DNA of 64,000 bases. It comes from Ignavibacteria bacterium (lineage in GTDB: Bacteria; Bacteroidota; Ignavibacteria; Tepidaquicellales; Tepidaquicellaceae). A program made the translations under genes and the position numbers. The stretch is from the NCBI GenBank assembly GCA_041649015.1, contig JBAZNU010000007.1, forward strand, positions 116,065-180,064, written 5' to 3'. The notes under the pieces are model-generated. The model did no database searches and was not told the DNA's origin. It was given only the letters and a program-made list of their open reading frames with translations. Each line of letters begins with the position of its first letter. The first letter of the stretch is position 1. Below are positions 26,324 through 34,228 of this stretch, one piece after another.

Positions 26324-27349
26324 ATGATAGAAAAAATCGAAAATATTAAGAAAGACATCACTGAATATGGTAAGCAAATAATAGATTCAGAATCTCTCGA
26401 AAGTTTTAGGTTGAAATATCTTAGCAGAAAAGGTTTACTTAACGATCTTTTTGAGGATTTTAAAAATGTCGATAAAACACAGAAGGGTGCAGTAGGCAAG
26501 GCTTTAAACGAACTGAAATCAATTGCTCAGACTCTTTTTGATGAAAAGTATGAACAAATACAGAATACCAAATCAAAATCTGAAAATTTTATAGATAATA
26601 CTCTGCCCGGTAGGACGTTTAATATTGGTTCAAAACACCTGATCTCTCAAGCATTAGAGGATATTACTAATATTTTCAAGAGCATAGGATTCAAAGTTGC
26701 TGATGGTTATGAAATTGAGGACGAATACCATAATTTTGATGCACTGAATACTCCAGACTACCATCCTTCAAGAGACATGCAAGACACATTTTATCTAAAA
26801 AGTGATGGTAAAGACAAGTGTTACTTATTAAGAACTCAGACATCACCGGCTCAAGTTCATATAATGAAATCACAAAAACCTCCCCTGAGAGTAGTTATCC
26901 CGGGGAAATGTTACAGAAATGAAGCTATTAGTGCAAGATCATTATCTATGTTTCATCAAGTCGAGGGATTATACGTTGATAAAGACGTGACATTCAGAGA
27001 ACTTAAAGGAACACTTGATTTCTTTGCTAAGGAATTTTTTGGCAAAGATCTTAAAACAAGGCTAAGACCTAGTTACTTTCCATTCACAGAACCCTCTGCG
27101 GAAATGGACGTTGAATGTTATTTGTGTAAAGGGAAGGGTTGCAGGATTTGTAAATATACAGGGTGGCTCGAAATTCTTGGTTGTGGTATGGTTGACCCTA
27201 ATGTATTTGAAAATGTTGGCTATGACCCTGAAGAATTTACAGGCTTTGCTTTTGGAATGGGTATTGAAAGGACGCTTATGATTAGGCATGGTGTCCCGGA
27301 TATCAGAATGTTTTACGAAAATGATATTAGATTTTTAAAGCAATTCTAA
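26324..27349 (+). CDS. pheS: Phenylalanine-tRNA ligase alpha subunit
   Basis: Catalytic alpha subunit of the alpha2-beta2 enzyme that charges tRNA-Phe. An N-terminal coiled coil (1-85) precedes the class II core: motif 2 region KCYRNEAISARSLSMFHQVEG, the TSPAQ segment and motif 3 GFAFGMGIERTLMIRHGV. A CYLCKGKGCRIC cysteine pattern near residue 266 may bind zinc, as seen in some PheS proteins. Length 341 is normal. The beta subunit gene pheT does not follow; a cyclophilin gene does, after 24 bases. So pheS and pheT are split in this genome. Confidence 0.96.
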   Translation: MIEKIENIKKDITEYGKQIIDSESLESFRLKYLSRKGLLNDLFEDFKNVDKTQKGAVGKALNELKSIAQTLFDEKYEQIQNTKSKSENFIDNTLPGRTFNIGSKHLISQALEDITNIFKSIGFKVADGYEIEDEYHNFDALNTPDYHPSRDMQDTFYLKSDGKDKCYLLRTQTSPAQVHIMKSQKPPLRVVIPGKCYRNEAISARSLSMFHQVEGLYVDKDVTFRELKGTLDFFAKEFFGKDLKTRLRPSYFPFTEPSAEMDVECYLCKGKGCRICKYTGWLEILGCGMVDPNVFENVGYDPEEFTGFAFGMGIERTLMIRHGVPDIRMFYENDIRFLKQF

Positions 27350-27373
27350 TTATTAAATACAGGAGTAAATCAA

Positions 27374-28024
27374 ATGAAAAATCTTTTTGCTGTCATTATC
27401 GGAATCTTGTTTGTTTCCGTTGTCGTTATTGGCTGTAATAAAACTGAAGAAGTAAAGAAAACTGATACACAGAAAAGCCAGACGACTCAAACAGAAGTAA
27501 AAAAAGATAGTATAAAAACAGAATCAGCAGATACTGTTAAGAAAGGGGATACCAAAAAAATGGATTACGTAAAATTTGAAACAACAATGGGTAATTTTAA
27601 AATGAAGCTTTATAGTGATAAAGCACCTATTACAACAGATAATTTCAGAAACCTCGTTGAAAAAGGATTCTACGACGGGATTATTTTCCACAGAGTCATT
27701 GACGGTTTCATGATTCAGGGTGGTGATCCGTCAGGTACCGGACGTGGTGGCTCGGGGAAAACTATTCCTGATGAATTCGGTCCTGGTTTGAAGCATAGCA
27801 AAAAGGGGATTTTCTCAATGGCTAATGCAGGTCCTAATACGGGAACTTCACAGTTCTTTATTACACTTGCACCAACACCGCATCTTGACGGAAAACATGC
27901 AATTTTTGGTGAAGTTGTTGAAGGTATGGATGTAGTAGAAAAAATCGGTAAAACAAAAACTGGTGCTCAAGACAGACCTGTGACTGAAGTTAAAATGTCA
28001 AAAGTATATATGGTCGAAGATTAA
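27374..28024 (+). CDS. Lipoprotein peptidyl-prolyl cis-trans isomerase (cyclophilin)
   Basis: Speeds proline isomerisation in proteins, here outside the cytoplasm. The signal peptide ends in lipobox VVIGC with C21 as the lipid site. A lysine/threonine-rich linker (about 22-58) ties it to a cyclophilin domain (about 60-216): FHRVIDGFMIQGGDPSGTG, GIFSMANAGPNTGTSQFFIT and HLDGKHAIFGEV are textbook motifs with the catalytic R and the QFFIT segment. AGGAG precedes the ATG by about 10 bases. Follows pheS closely and may be transcribed with it. Confidence 0.95.
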   Translation: MKNLFAVIIGILFVSVVVIGCNKTEEVKKTDTQKSQTTQTEVKKDSIKTESADTVKKGDTKKMDYVKFETTMGNFKMKLYSDKAPITTDNFRNLVEKGFYDGIIFHRVIDGFMIQGGDPSGTGRGGSGKTIPDEFGPGLKHSKKGIFSMANAGPNTGTSQFFITLAPTPHLDGKHAIFGEVVEGMDVVEKIGKTKTGAQDRPVTEVKMSKVYMVED

Positions 28025-28050
28025 TTTATGAATTGTATAATCTAATTTTT

Positions 28051-28080
28051 AGTCCCCGGCTATATACCCGGGGATTTATT
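28051..28080. terminator. Terminator between convergent cyclophilin and deaminase genes
   Basis: TCCCCGG (28053-28059) pairs with CCGGGGA (28068-28074) around an AT loop, flanked by T-rich sequence on the right and A/T-rich sequence on the left, so it may serve both directions. Confidence 0.72.
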
Positions 28081-28097
28081 TTTTAAAATTAATCTTA

Positions 28098-28532
28098 TCA
28101 GAGTTCTCCAATATCTTCGTTCCAGAGTCTGGGATTTGATTCTATGAATTCTGACATAAGCTTTATGCATTCATCGCTTTCAAGGTCAATGACATCAACA
28201 CCATGGGCGCGCATAAACTCAGGTCCGCCTGGAAATGTCTTCGATTCACCAACAATTACTTTTTTAATACCAAACTGTACAACCGCTCCTGAGCAAAGAT
28301 AACAGGGCATTAATGTTGAATAAAGTACTGTGTCTTTGTAACTTCCTACTCTTCCGGCATTCTCAAGACAATCTATTTCAGCATGTAGTGTTGGGCTTCC
28401 TTTTTGTACACGCTGATTGTGACCTCTGCCAATAATTTTTCCATTCTTTACAAGAACAGAGCCAATTGGAATGCCGCCTTCAGAAAGTCCCTTTTTAGCT
28501 TCTTCTATAGCAGCTAACATGAATTCATCCAT
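28098..28532 (-). CDS. Cytosine deaminase of the yeast Fcy1 type
   Basis: Zinc deaminase that would turn cytosine to uracil (pyrimidine salvage). The zinc site is H50-A-E52 and P-C77-YL-C80. Compared from memory with yeast Fcy1, the protein shares long stretches: EGGIPIG, IGRGHNQR.QKGS.TLH.E, LEN.GR, and the end FI...P..W.EDIGE. This is much closer than to guanine deaminase or TadA. The usual bacterial cytosine deaminase (CodA) is an unrelated amidohydrolase. Gene lies 22 bases after the GH92 gene on the same strand and may be co-transcribed with it, though no functional link is evident. Confidence 0.85.
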   Translation of the reverse strand: MDEFMLAAIEEAKKGLSEGGIPIGSVLVKNGKIIGRGHNQRVQKGSPTLHAEIDCLENAGRVGSYKDTVLYSTLMPCYLCSGAVVQFGIKKVIVGESKTFPGGPEFMRAHGVDVIDLESDECIKLMSEFIESNPRLWNEDIGEL

Positions 28533-28554
28533 AGTATTTGATTTTTTATGAAAA

Positions 28555-30834
28555 TTAGTTTATTATTTCTTCAGGTATCTTTGTTTTACCCCAGTTTTTA
28601 TTAGGATGATTACCCATAGTAAATTCCAGAGTCCCTCCATCCGTTATATCTTTGTGAGTGATGTAGCTTTTCAAGTATTCTTTACCATTAAGCATTGCAC
28701 TTTGAATATATATATTGTCTTTCTTGGTATTTATAGTTTTTATCGTGAATTTGTTTCCATTATACAAATTAATAACTGCTTTTTCAAGCTGGGGTGAACC
28801 AATACAGTAAATACCGTTTGCCGGATTAAGTGGATAGAATCCCATTGAACTCATTATGTACCAAGCTGATATTTGTCCGCAATCTTCATTACCCGAATAT
28901 CCTGATGGCAAAACAGTATACTGGTCGTTCATAACTTTTGCACTATAATATTGTGCTTTCCATGGCTCATTAACAAAATTATACATATAAATTATATGCT
29001 GACTTGGTTCATTGCCGTGAGCATATTGTCCAATAAATCCGGAGGCATTACCGTTAACATCTTCAGGTCTTGCATCTAATGTAAAAAATTTATCAAGTTT
29101 TTGAGAGACTTCTCTTTCTCCGCCTAAAAGGTCAATAAATTTATAAACATCATGTGGTACATACCACAAGTACTGCCAACCGTTTCCTTCCGTGAAAGGA
29201 TAACCGCCGTTACCTCCGTATTTTAGAGGATCAAATGGTTCAATCCAGTTCCCTTTATTGTCTTTAGCTCGAAAGAATCCAATTGATTTATCAAAAAGAT
29301 TATAATAACTTTTCGAACGATTTAAAAAGAATTTGTAATCATCAATTCTTCCAAGAGATTGTGCCATTTGAGAGATACACCAGTCGTTATAAGCTATTTC
29401 AAGAGTTATAGAAACGGATTGTGTTTGTAAATTTTCGGGGAAAAATCCGTATTCATTTAGCATATTAAATGGAGAATTTTTATGAGGGGTAGTTGAAGAA
29501 GCTCTTATAGCATCATATGCATAATCCCAGTCAACTTCTTCAATTCCTTTGAAGTATGCGTCAACAATCACAGGTATTGCATGATTTCCAATCATACAAT
29601 ATGTCTCCTCACCCCATAGTTGCCAAATAGGAAGGTAGCCATAATCACGGTATTGTCTGAGCATAGAATTTATAAAATCAGCACTTCTCTTTCTTTGAAC
29701 AATTGTGTATAAAGGATGTGCTGCTCTATAAGTATCCCACAGTGAAAACGTACTATAATGAAATCCATCAGATGCCTTCGCAATTTCAAAGTTATGATTT
29801 AAATAATTACTATCAACATCAGCAATATTATTTGGTTGAATGAAAGCATGATATAATCCTGTATAGAAAATAGTTTTTTGATTTTGCGTTCCTTCAATAT
29901 CAATGCAAGAAAGTTCTTTGTCCCAAGCGGTTTTAGCATCAACCTTTATTTTGTCAAAATTAAAATCTATTATTTCGGTGATCAGGTTCTTGCGAGCTCC
30001 TTCAAGATTTACCGAAGATAGTCCGATTTTAACAAATAGAGGCTCTGAATTGTCATTGTTAAAAATAAGATTGAGCTTTAAATTTGAACCATTTCCAAAT
30101 TTTACATTTTCGTATATGTTATTCCCTGCTTTAATTACACTTTCGGTAAAAGCTCTTGAAAATTCTGCTCTGAAATAAACCTTCCGAAGCCTTGCCCAGC
30201 CTGTTATAATTCTATAACCTTCTATGGTTTTGTTGTCAATGATTCGTAATTGTGAAGAAATTATATTACACGACCAGTATGGTCTCTTTTTATCCATAGA
30301 GTGAAACAAATCAACAATAAGGTTATACGGTTTCTTTTCAGGAAAAGTGTATTTATGCATTCCACAATGTGCAGTTACCGTAAACTCACTTTTGATTCCG
30401 TTGTCAAGAACTACACTATAATATCCCGGTGTTCCTGCCTCATTAGTATGTTTATATGTTGAACCGTACCCTCTTACTGAATCATTCCCGGGTTCCCACA
30501 TCAATTCTCCATAATACGGCATAAATAGAAAATCAAATAAATCCGCTACCCCAGTTCCATTGAGATGCGTATGGCTGAAACCAACTATAGTGTTATCATT
30601 GTAATCATATCCGCTGCAGGGATCTTCAGGATTTTCTCTTGTATCGGGACTTAATTGGACTAATCCAAATGGATAAACAGCACCTGGGAAATTACTTCCG
30701 GATAGACTATGATTATCAATCGATCCAGTTCCTATAAATACATTCACGTATTTCGAATTACCAGTTTGAGAATATAAACTACATGAAGGTATTCCAAAAA
30801 TTAACAAAAGTATTAATTGTTTTAACATATTCAA
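28555..30834 (-). CDS. GH92 family alpha-mannosidase
   Basis: Calcium-dependent exo-alpha-mannosidase acting on N-glycan or mannan oligosaccharides. Signal peptide ends SLYSQ (about residue 23), so it is exported; there is no T9SS tail. GH92 marks: NVFIGTGSIDNHSLSGSNFPGAVYPFGLVQLSPDT at the start of the mature part, CSGYDYND, GFSHTHLNGTG, then FSLWDTYRAAHPL and, near residue 650, GNEDCGQISAWYIMSSMGFYPL with the presumed acid glutamate E650. Length 759 is usual. No SusC/SusD genes are nearby, so it is not part of a visible polysaccharide-utilisation locus. Confidence 0.94.
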   Translation of the reverse strand: MNMLKQLILLLIFGIPSCSLYSQTGNSKYVNVFIGTGSIDNHSLSGSNFPGAVYPFGLVQLSPDTRENPEDPCSGYDYNDNTIVGFSHTHLNGTGVADLFDFLFMPYYGELMWEPGNDSVRGYGSTYKHTNEAGTPGYYSVVLDNGIKSEFTVTAHCGMHKYTFPEKKPYNLIVDLFHSMDKKRPYWSCNIISSQLRIIDNKTIEGYRIITGWARLRKVYFRAEFSRAFTESVIKAGNNIYENVKFGNGSNLKLNLIFNNDNSEPLFVKIGLSSVNLEGARKNLITEIIDFNFDKIKVDAKTAWDKELSCIDIEGTQNQKTIFYTGLYHAFIQPNNIADVDSNYLNHNFEIAKASDGFHYSTFSLWDTYRAAHPLYTIVQRKRSADFINSMLRQYRDYGYLPIWQLWGEETYCMIGNHAIPVIVDAYFKGIEEVDWDYAYDAIRASSTTPHKNSPFNMLNEYGFFPENLQTQSVSITLEIAYNDWCISQMAQSLGRIDDYKFFLNRSKSYYNLFDKSIGFFRAKDNKGNWIEPFDPLKYGGNGGYPFTEGNGWQYLWYVPHDVYKFIDLLGGEREVSQKLDKFFTLDARPEDVNGNASGFIGQYAHGNEPSQHIIYMYNFVNEPWKAQYYSAKVMNDQYTVLPSGYSGNEDCGQISAWYIMSSMGFYPLNPANGIYCIGSPQLEKAVINLYNGNKFTIKTINTKKDNIYIQSAMLNGKEYLKSYITHKDITDGGTLEFTMGNHPNKNWGKTKIPEEIIN

Positions 30835-31053
30835 CTAATGTTTAATCTAATTAAAAATTTTTACTGATTTTTACATAAAGTTCAGAATTAAGAATGTTAT
30901 TTAAAAGTATATAATTTGTGCATTATTTCTTTATTTTGTTTTTTCATGTAATTATTAAAGTTAATAATATTTATATTTTTTCAGAATTCGGTCAATTAAA
31001 GTATAAAATTTATTAGAATTTCATTATTTTATCACAATTTTATATTGATTATA

Positions 31054-31070
31054 TTAAGTGTTACACTTAA
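31054..31070. promoter_or_regulatory. Perfect 17-base palindrome just before ddl
   Basis: TTAAGTGT-T-ACACTTAA is symmetric in all eight pairs and ends 6 bases before the ddl start codon. It could be an operator or an RNA hairpin over the ribosome-binding region. No ribosome-binding site is otherwise visible there. Confidence 0.55.
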
Positions 31071-31076
31071 AAATAC

Positions 31077-32099
31077 ATGAAAATAGCTTTATTAACAGGC
31101 GGTTTATCATCAGAACGTGAAGTTTCTTTATCGTCGGGCAGAGGAATTCTTAAAGGATTGAGAGAATTAGGGCATAATGTTGTTGTGATAGATCCGATAT
31201 ACGGAGATACTATGATTGATGAGGATTTAGTTTTTAAGGATAAAGTGTCGAAAGAGTATCCAACTCTAGAGAAAATAAGGAAATTACAAAAAGAAAGTTC
31301 GCATAAATTAATTGACTGTATAAATTCTGAGTTATTTAATGATATCGATTTGGTCTTTATTGGTTTGCACGGAAAATTTGGAGAAGACGGTAAGATACAG
31401 ACTCTGCTCGAGTTAAAAGGTCTAAAATATACAGGTTCAGGAATACAATCTTCGGCTGTTGCGATGGATAAAGATTTATCGAAATTGGTATTTGAAAAGA
31501 ATAATATTCTTACTCCTGACTGGTTGGCTCTTTATAGCGAAAATAATGTTAAATATAATGATTGCATTAATCTATTAGGAAATCCGATTGTTATTAAACC
31601 AAATGATGAAGGTAGTACTGTAGGGCTTACTATTGCTAAAAATGTCAAAGAGTTTTTTTCTGGAATTAAAACAGCTTTTACGTACTCTGAAAAAGTACTT
31701 CTTGAAAGATACATTAAAGGAAGGGAGTTAACCGTTTCAATTATTGATGGTGAACCATATCCGGTCATAGAGATTGTACCTCATAAAGGTTTTTATGATT
31801 ATGAGCATAAGTATTCTAAGGGTATGTCAACATACGTTTGTCCTGCTGTTATTCCGGAAGAAGTTGCAGATAAAGCAAAAAATCTGGCATTAATAGCGTA
31901 CAATGCTTTGAATTGTAGAGTGTATGCTAGGGTCGATTTTTTGTTAACAGAAGAAAAAGATCTTTATTGTTTAGAAGTCAATACTCTTCCGGGTATGACA
32001 GAACTGTCTCTTGTTCCGATGGCTGCTAAAGCAATGAAAATGGATTTTAATAATCTGATAAAGAAGCTAATAGATTCATCTTTTAGAAAATATGATTAG
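31077..32099 (+). CDS. ddl: D-alanine-D-alanine ligase
   Basis: Makes the D-Ala-D-Ala dipeptide of peptidoglycan, using ATP, in the cytoplasm. ATP-grasp enzyme with LLTGGLSSEREVSLSSG at the start, FIGLHGKFGEDG, YTGSGIQSSAVAMDKDLSK, the lid region VIKPNDEGSTVGL, and metal-binding CLEVNTLPGMTELSLVP. Length 340 is normal. First gene of a nine-gene envelope operon; it overlaps ftsB by 8 bases. Confidence 0.96.
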   Translation: MKIALLTGGLSSEREVSLSSGRGILKGLRELGHNVVVIDPIYGDTMIDEDLVFKDKVSKEYPTLEKIRKLQKESSHKLIDCINSELFNDIDLVFIGLHGKFGEDGKIQTLLELKGLKYTGSGIQSSAVAMDKDLSKLVFEKNNILTPDWLALYSENNVKYNDCINLLGNPIVIKPNDEGSTVGLTIAKNVKEFFSGIKTAFTYSEKVLLERYIKGRELTVSIIDGEPYPVIEIVPHKGFYDYEHKYSKGMSTYVCPAVIPEEVADKAKNLALIAYNALNCRVYARVDFLLTEEKDLYCLEVNTLPGMTELSLVPMAAKAMKMDFNNLIKKLIDSSFRKYD

Positions 32100-32433
32100 A
32101 AAGAATGATGACAATATTTTCATCAGTGTATTAAGGTTTATTAAATATAATAAGTTAATCACTTTATTTATATCAGTTGGCCTATTTATGATTATTTATA
32201 TAATCTTTTCTGATAAAGGAATATTAACTAAGATGAAGTTTCAAAAAGATAAGCAGAGTATAGATAAGCAAGTTACCGAGAAAAAACAAGAACAGGATTC
32301 ACTTAGAAAGGTTATTGATTCTTTGACTAATTCAAATGATATGATTGAGAAAATAGCAAGAGAAAGGTATTTTATGTCCAAAGAGGGCGAAATAATATAC
32401 AAAGTTGAACAAGATACCAATGACACAAAATAA
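32092..32433 (+). CDS. Septum formation initiator (FtsB/DivIC family)
   Basis: 113 residues with a cytoplasmic basic start, one membrane segment (about residues 20-42, LITLFISVGLFMIIYIIF) and an extracytoplasmic coiled coil ending in ARERYFMSKEGEIIYKV, the usual FtsB/DivIC signature. It would act in the FtsQ-FtsB-FtsL subcomplex of the divisome. Overlaps ddl at its 5' end and trpS at its 3' end. Confidence 0.9.
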   Translation: MIRKNDDNIFISVLRFIKYNKLITLFISVGLFMIIYIIFSDKGILTKMKFQKDKQSIDKQVTEKKQEQDSLRKVIDSLTNSNDMIEKIARERYFMSKEGEIIYKVEQDTNDTK

Positions 32434-33421
32434 GAAAACAATACTATCTGGAATGAGACCCTCAGGTAAACTGCACATAGGACATTATGTCGGTGCGCTT
32501 GAAAATTGGGTTGAGCTTCAGAATTATTATAAGAATTATCATTTAATTGCTGATTATCATACACTTACAACGAGTCTAAATACAGCTGATGTATTTGATG
32601 ATTCAATTGAAATGGCAATAGATTGGATAGCATCAGGTATCGATCCTGAAAAATCTCCTATTTTCAGGCAATCACAAGTTAAACAACATACTGAATTATT
32701 TCTGATATTCTCTATGCTGATTACTAAGGCAAGGTTGGAGAAGAATCCGACTTTAAAAGAACAAATAAAAGATTTAAACTTGCAGACAATTGCTTATGGT
32801 CATCTTGGATATCCGGTACTGCAGGCCGCTGATATTTTGCTGTATAAGGGTGATGTTGTGCCGGTCGGTGAAGATCAAGTACCTCATGTGGAAATTACAA
32901 GACAAATTGCAAGCAATTTTAATGAGAATTTCAAAAATTCAGACGGCAATTCAATATTTCCTATACCTGAACCGAAAGTTACTCAATTTGCAAGACTTCC
33001 CGGTTTAGACGGTAAAGCAAAAATGAGTAAGTCTCTGAATAATACAATATTGCTTTCAGATAATGAAGATTCCATAAAATCAAAGATGAAAAAGGCGTTT
33101 ACCGATCCAAATAAGCTTAGAAAAGGAGATAAAGGCAATCCGGATATTTGTCTTGTTTATACTTACCATAGGAAATTCAACCCATCGGAAATATCTGAAA
33201 TAAGGACTGGGTGCAAGACCGGAGCTTTGGGTTGTTTTGATTGCAAAATGAAAGTTTCAAGAGCTATTTCAGATTATTTTCTGCCACTCAGAGAAAAAAG
33301 AATTGTTCTTGAAAAGAACAAAAACAGTGTACTTGAAGTATTAATAGAAGGCGAAAGAAAAGCACGATTAATAGCAGAAAATACGATGCAGGAAGTCCGA
33401 AGATCCATGAAGTTAGGTTAA
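32420..33421 (+). CDS. trpS: Tryptophan-tRNA ligase
   Basis: Class I aminoacyl-tRNA synthetase. The HIGH-type motif is GKLHIGHYVGAL, the AIDW and QAADILLY.GD..PVGEDQ segments follow, and KMSKS is present exactly (AKMSKSLNN). I choose the ATG at 32420 (MTQNKKTILSGMRPSG), which gives the usual N-terminus; a TTG at 32405 would add five residues and lies inside ftsB. It overlaps the end of ftsB by 14 bases. An aminoacyl-tRNA synthetase inside an envelope operon is unusual in gene order but has no sign of being misplaced. Confidence 0.96.
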   Translation: MTQNKKTILSGMRPSGKLHIGHYVGALENWVELQNYYKNYHLIADYHTLTTSLNTADVFDDSIEMAIDWIASGIDPEKSPIFRQSQVKQHTELFLIFSMLITKARLEKNPTLKEQIKDLNLQTIAYGHLGYPVLQAADILLYKGDVVPVGEDQVPHVEITRQIASNFNENFKNSDGNSIFPIPEPKVTQFARLPGLDGKAKMSKSLNNTILLSDNEDSIKSKMKKAFTDPNKLRKGDKGNPDICLVYTYHRKFNPSEISEIRTGCKTGALGCFDCKMKVSRAISDYFLPLREKRIVLEKNKNSVLEVLIEGERKARLIAENTMQEVRRSMKLG

Positions 33422-33445
33422 AATAAAATAAATTTAATAGCAAAA

Positions 33446-34216
33446 TTGTTATCATCAGACAAAAAAGATAAAGCTAAACAAGATCGTTTAAAAGAAAACG
33501 GTGAAATCCCCAAACATATAGCAATCATTATGGATGGAAACGGAAGATGGGCTAAAGGCCTTGGTTATACAAGGGCTTTTGGACATAGGGAGGGCGTTAA
33601 CTCGGTTAGAGATATAGTTGAAGCTTGCGGACAGCTTGGAGTAAAATTCTTAACATTATACACATTTTCAACTGAAAACTGGAAACGGCCTAAATCGGAA
33701 GTTACCATACTAATGAAACTTCTTATTAAAGGATTAAGGGATGAAGCGGACAGGCTACATAAAAATAACATAAAACTTATTGCATCTGGAAATCTTGATA
33801 AACTACCGGAAAAGGTGTACGAAGAGCTAAAAGATGCAATGGAGAAGACTAAGAACAATAAAAAGATGACTTTAAATCTAGCTCTTAGCTACAGTGGTAG
33901 GTGGGATATTTTAAATGCAATAAAAGATCTTTTTAATGATTGTAAATCAGGAAAAATTAACAAGGAAGATATTGATGAAAAGCTCTTTTCGGATTATTTA
34001 GTAACAAAGAATATTCCGGATCCTGATTTGATGATCAGAACGGGAGGAGAGTACAGAATCAGTAATTTTCTTCTATGGCAGCTCGCTTACACAGAAATTT
34101 ATATTGATAATATATTTTGGCCACAGTTCAGGAGAGAAAGTCTTTATAAAGCTATTGAAGTATATCAGAAAAGAGAAAGAAGATTTGGAATGGTAAGTGA
34201 ACAAATTAAAAAGTAA
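33446..34216 (+). CDS. uppS: Undecaprenyl diphosphate synthase (isoprenyl transferase)
   Basis: Condenses isopentenyl diphosphate to the C55 lipid carrier for wall and LPS sugars. Signature HIAIIMDGNGRWAKGLGYTRAFGHREG with the catalytic aspartate, then LYTFSTENWKRP and DPDLMIRTGGEYRISNFLLWQLAYTE. The first in-frame ATG lies inside the conserved IMDGNGRW motif, so a non-ATG start is needed; TTG at 33446 fits the family length (256). The frame is the same as trpS, whose stop lies 24 bases upstream. Confidence 0.94.
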   Translation: MLSSDKKDKAKQDRLKENGEIPKHIAIIMDGNGRWAKGLGYTRAFGHREGVNSVRDIVEACGQLGVKFLTLYTFSTENWKRPKSEVTILMKLLIKGLRDEADRLHKNNIKLIASGNLDKLPEKVYEELKDAMEKTKNNKKMTLNLALSYSGRWDILNAIKDLFNDCKSGKINKEDIDEKLFSDYLVTKNIPDPDLMIRTGGEYRISNFLLWQLAYTEIYIDNIFWPQFRRESLYKAIEVYQKRERRFGMVSEQIKK

Positions 34217-34228
34217 TTTAAATTAGAA

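Noticed and set aside
28555..30834. Polysaccharide-utilisation locus around the GH92 enzyme
   Set aside because: No SusC/SusD pair, regulator or second glycosidase lies nearby.
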